Origin: Pyrenochaeta sp. MPI-SDFR-AT-0127
Taxonomy: Eukaryota > Ascomycota > Dothideomycetes > Pleosporales > Cucurbitariaceae
Assembly: GCA_020747015.1 (NCBI GenBank)
Contig: JAGTJM010000033.1
Coordinates: forward strand, 124,001 to 188,000
Reading direction: 5' to 3'
Length of the DNA stretch: 64,000 bases
Part shown: in pieces, positions 60,420 through 64,000 of the stretch
Layout: the number at the start of each line of letters is the position of its first letter
Position numbering within the stretch: the stretch's first letter is position 1
Translations under genes and position numbers: made by a program
Notes under the pieces: generated by a model
Database searches by the model: none
Seen by the model: the letters and a program-made list of their open reading frames with translations, nothing else
Told to the model about the DNA's origin: nothing

Positions 60420-61190
60420 TCAACCCAGCCTGTTTGCACCATTTGCAAGGCCAATCTCCTTGAAGCCCACAATCTCTCTCTTATTCAGCGCAGCCAGCAC
60501 TGCACACAATGAGCCTGCAAATATGAGTGCGGCGCGCCCCAAGTTCAACAGTGCCCACTTATCAATAAGCGCATGAACCGTCTCGCCTTGGGCAACATTC
60601 GCCTCAATAGCCTTGTCATCAAGTGATGCCGACGCCAGCTCGTCCTTCTTTGCGATAAGCTTATTGTTGGTCGGCACGATGAAGGCGAACGTGAAAGGCA
60701 CGATGCTGGGGAGGAGCAGAGTCGCGGCGATGTTGAGCTTGAATGGAGTGGAGCTGGGGTCCTCTATTGGTGGGGAGATCAGTCTGGAGTCATGGCAAGG
60801 AGAACATGGTGCTATGAACCAACATACGGTGATAAGCAACGTAGCCAGTGGCAATCGCACTGATGATAGCTAGGGGACGTCCAATTCCGCCTCCACGGGT
60901 GAGGACTGTGTACCATTGCTTCGCAGCGAGGGGAGCGGGTGCCTGCATTACAGCAGGGACGGCGATGATGGACAAGGCAGCGTTCGAGCCTGAACAAACA
61001 TGAATTGATTAACTAGACCTTCTTTCCTAAGCACAGCGATGAGGCTTGAACAGCTTAATGCCGCTTCTACTCATTTACCACTATCCGTATACTCACCAAG
61101 AAGGTACAAGCTCGCGGTGATGCCGACGGTTTGCGCAATCACCAGTCCCGCAGGAGTCCTTTCGCTGAAGAAATTACCGTGGGTAGCCAT
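60420..61190 (-). CDS. DUF1772 / anthrone-oxygenase-like membrane protein
   Basis: Small polytopic protein of the DUF1772 family. Characterised fungal members oxidise anthrones to anthraquinones in polyketide pathways, but many have no such context. Exons are 61190..61097, 60989..60828 and 60763..60420, phases matching, 199 residues. Helix 1 begins at TPAGLVIAQTVGITASLYLL. A conserved PAVMQAPAPLAAKQW segment follows. DPSSTPFKLNIAATLLLPSI, PFTFAFIVPTNNKL and the last helix NLGRAALIFAGSLCAVLAAL are the family's hallmarks. No polyketide synthase or other pathway gene lies in the window, so a role in secondary metabolism is not supported here. Confidence 0.85.
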
Positions 61191-61603
61191 TGGTACTGTT
61201 ATCGATATTTCACGTCAAACAAATTAGGGGAGTTGAGCGATTTGGAGTGCGGGGAAGCTGAATACTTAGTGAGAGCTTAATGATTTGATGCTGGAGAGCT
61301 AGGTTACGCGATACGTCATGCCACCCTCGGCTCAACGCGTTCGAGATGTGGACCATTCAAGCAATGCAATTGCGCAGAGAATGATACTTTTCAGAGTCTA
61401 TTTACTCAATATTTTTAGATTAGCCATTCGCCTTTGCTGATAACGCCCATTGAAGCCGAAACATTCCGTGTAGTGTCGTGAAACCGTGGTAATTACGCAT
61501 TGCAGTACAAGTATTCAAACTGAACAACACCACACTCCTTCTCCTTGTACATGGGAACGACTATAGACGGTACATAGAAACAGATCGAGAGAGCCCTACA
61601 GTC
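61191..61603. other. Divergent promoter region, DUF1772 (-) and DUF7053 (+)
   Basis: 413 nt between two start codons, so both genes share this upstream region. No clear TATA or operator motif. Confidence 0.5.
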
Positions 61604-62181
61604 ATGTTTTGTAAGTCCTCCTTGCGCGTGAGATTGGATATCAGTCCTAATGACATCCAGCATTCAACACCACAGCAACGCTTCACCACGTCACGCCTCT
61701 CCCGCCAGGGACAAGCTTCCAACATGCGCTCACACACCTCCATAATCATGATCTACTTATCCGCCTCGATCCCGAACTCGCACACTACGAAGCCCTGCCC
61801 ACCGACCCGGCAAACCCCAATGCGAAGCGGTACAAGGTGACCGACAACATGCATACTCTACCCAAGGGGCTATGGGACACAACGGTGACATTTGAAGCGG
61901 AAATTACAGACACAGACGACGGCATAGTGTGGGTTATCAAAGCGCCGTTGGGGTTGGTGCAGCGGACGACTTGGAAGCTGCTGAAGACAGAGACTCTTGG
62001 CACAGAGGATGTTGCGGGGGTAGAGGAGGCGGAGAGAGGGGAATGGAGCTTAGTCGAGGATGTGGAGATCAAGGCGAACAGGATGCTGGTTGGGACTGTA
62101 AAGGGCAAGTGTGAAGAGAACTGGAGGGGGATACATGGGCGGTATGTTGGGCACGTGAGGGGCGAGGCAGTAAAGTCGTGA
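61604..62181 (+). CDS. DUF7053 family protein
   Basis: Exon 1 is 7 nt (61604..61610, ATGTTTT). Exon 2 is 61661..62181. The 50-nt intron has a GTAAGT donor, CCTAATG branch and CCAG acceptor, giving 175 residues. The N-terminus then reads MFSFNTTATLHHVTPLPPGT, the typical start of fungal DUF7053 proteins. HNHDLLIRLDPELAHYEALP and GLWDTTVTFEAEITDTDDGI follow. The C-terminal half matches the START-like beta layout expected for the family. No signal peptide or membrane helix. Function unknown. It is divergent from the DUF1772 gene. Confidence 0.82.
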
Positions 62182-63714
62182 GAGTTAGCATCTACTCTGG
62201 CCATGATTAATGAGAGTACTGTGGTCGTTTTCGATTTGCAAGAATTGAGTCAAATCAGTGAGGACACAACAGTATTGGAGGAGTCATGGTAACGTGTGAT
62301 GCTGCACTCCAGTGCAACAATCCTCCCCTTGTACTAGCAGCATGCACCCCACTCACGAGTCCACTGTGGGGAAGTCTGCGAGAATTTTGATCCTTTCCCC
62401 ATTCTTAAAGTTCAGCACAAGTCGGAGCAAAAGAGCAGATCCGAAACGCCTCTGGAGGTTGAATAGCCCCGGCCGTTGCGAGAAGAAGGTATCGCGACAT
62501 CCCGGGATGAGGCATTCAGCCATGTCGCACCAACAAAGCATGAGTGCACTGCATCTGACCACATGCCGAGTCCCCGTGCCCATTCCCGAGCTGTGGTATA
62601 CCATTCTTATCGCGCCACCGGTCAGGTTGGAGCCCTCGAGGAGTGCAAAAGGGCATTGGCATGCTGTTGGTCATGATGCGACAGCGCAGTCGCTATTGCA
62701 TGCACTTTGCTGGTGGCACCGTGTATAATCCCGCAATTCTGGGAACACGGAACGCAACGGCTGTTCTGCCCGGGACTTGGGCTCCTCTCCATCGTGCCGC
62801 GGTGCCTAGCGGGCAGAGCTCGTCCAGTCGCCTCGGGGCGAAATGTTCCTGGACGGAGCCTCTTCGTCTAGAAAAGACTCCAGATTGGCGGGATTGCTGC
62901 AAGCGGCAGGCGCGTTGAACGCCTGGAAGGGAAGGAACGTGTTGGGTAGTCGGACCCTGCATACTGGCCAAACTGCAGGACGGAGAACCGCCCGAGAGAC
63001 CTGCCCTGTCCTGCTCTGCCCTGTCCTGCTCTGTTGTGCCTTGTTCTGTCCTGTCTGGCCTTTCTCTCCACTGCGCGATACTCGTCGAGGATTGCGTCTT
63101 GCTGGCAGACGGCTGTGGTGGCCTCACGCGACACAGCTTCCATGGTCAAGCGACCAATGTCCTCCAAGACAGAGGGTGCTGATGATCCACCCGACAAGCG
63201 GGGCACGTGGCGGCCTCCCAGTCGGGCCTTCCGCCCCTAATCGATAGCGACAAGAGCTGCGATAAGAAACATTCACGCGCTGCACTATGAATTGCAGCTG
63301 AACGTCGTCCTCTGCTGCCAGTCCTCCACGTCGTCTTCTGCTTGTTCCCAGCTGCCACTGCCGAGAGAGCATCCGCTCCTCATGTCTCTCCCTCGTGCTG
63401 ACAACTGACATTTCCATGACCGAAGGATTCTTGTTCGGCCTCGCTCGTCGCCCACACGGGCCATCTCCCCGCTTTCTAGAACTGGGTCCCATTCCGCTAT
63501 CGAAAACCGCTCACCCAACCACCAGGTCAGCTCGGCTCGCTCATCATCTTGCTCTCCCTGGTAGAAGCAGATTCCCACCCAAGCTTTCTGTCTTGCCAAT
63601 TTGACCTCGCGACAATCCGCCTCGTCCTCCGTACCGTTCGACTTTCCTGGGTCCTCTTGTCCTGCCCTGAACCGCTTCCGCCGAGGTCGTCTGCCGTACA
63701 CATAGCCTTCACCA
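62182..63714. other. Gene-free region upstream of the last gene
   Basis: 1.5 kb. It contains a short CCTGT-rich tandem repeat at 63,001-63,060 and C/T-rich leader-like sequence from 63.3 kb to the ATG. ORFs on both strands are unrecognised. It is probably a long 5' leader and promoter. Confidence 0.45.
63001..63060. repeat. CTGCCCTGTCCTGCT tandem repeat
   Basis: Two perfect 15-nt copies at 63001..63030, followed by ~30 nt of degenerate CTGT/CCTGT units. Pyrimidine-biased minisatellite-like tract in non-coding DNA. Confidence 0.75.
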
Positions 63715-64000
63715 TGGAGCCATTATCAATTGACTCTGTTGTTGTTGAGCACACCGACATGGCTTTGGCTCCTGGAACTCCTCCCAGCGAAGCCATTATG
63801 ATCGAACGACCCAAGATGAAGGGGAGACAGCGTCTGCTGAATGGACTACAACGAATGGGCTCTTCTCCGAGTCTGGCAGGCCTCAGCCGTTCTCGTTCAC
63901 ACAGTTTGAGAAGTAGTGGGAAGGCGTCAATGTCTTGCGTCTCGCTGGCGCCCTCAGGGTCTCCTTATGGGCAGTCCTTTGGCAGCTCCGTCTCCTCGGA
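63715..64000 (+). CDS. Partial gene, 5' end only, disordered N-terminus
   Basis: Open frame of 95 codons from an ATG in a strong context (CACCATGG) to the window edge, with no stop. The residues are Ser-, Gly- and Arg-rich, with a recognisable block KGRQRLLNGLQRMGSSPSLA and a Ser/Gly stretch SMSCVSLAPSGSPYG. This kind of N-terminus occurs in several fungal regulatory proteins, but I cannot name it without the rest. The preceding ~400 nt look like a C/T-rich leader. Confidence 0.65.

Noticed and set aside
62843..63701. Several 110-145-codon ORFs on both strands.
   Set aside because: GC-rich, pyrimidine-biased leader DNA gives chance ORFs; none has a family motif or consistent splice pattern.

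Overview
The window is nuclear DNA of a filamentous ascomycete. Genes are dense and mostly broken by short introns of about 45-75 nt (one of about 140 nt). The introns have GTAAGT-like donors and CTAAC/CTAAT-like branch points. Two HET-domain genes and many fungal-only families fit Pezizomycotina. A nuclear gene for ATP synthase subunit 8, normally mitochondrial, would fit Pleosporales (Dothideomycetes), but the placement is an inference.

Layout. 0-12.1 kb, all on the minus strand: a partial glutamine-rich protein, a multi-exon HET protein, a DUF1593 nucleoside-hydrolase-like protein, an alpha-glucoside-type MFS sugar transporter, a small Pmp3 membrane proteolipid and a mitochondrial rhomboid protease. 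13.4-17.7 kb (+): a secreted tyrosinase and a Sec39-type ER-Golgi tethering protein. 18.8-21.0 kb (-): a long charged coiled-coil membrane protein. 22.6-24.8 kb (+): a second, intronless HET protein, followed by 3 kb of AT-rich gene-free DNA. 27.9-29.8 kb (+): a single-pass membrane protein. 33.5-35.9 kb (+): a Rua1-type transcription regulator behind a 3.7 kb gene-free stretch.

37.7-44.2 kb holds an NmrA-like protein with a damaged nucleotide-binding motif (-), the nuclear ATP8 gene (+), a secreted GPI-type glycoprotein (+) and two tandem secreted phospholipase A2 paralogues (-). 46.3-53.4 kb holds an MFS permease of the allantoate type (+), a DUF6540-like protein (-), a four-helix SUR7-like protein (+) and an APH/choline-kinase-like protein (-). 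55.4-62.2 kb holds a glycine-rich-domain (DUF1399) protein (+), an unknown protein (-), a DUF1772 anthrone-oxygenase-like protein (-) and a DUF7053 protein (+). A last gene starts at 63,715 and runs off the window.

I see no biosynthetic cluster, transposase, CRISPR array or confident tRNA/rRNA gene. Most genes look like independent housekeeping or lineage-specific loci. Several begin with very small coding exons (7-31 nt) that simple ORF calling misses. Exon boundaries come from reading splice signals and checking that phases join; none is tested against transcripts.
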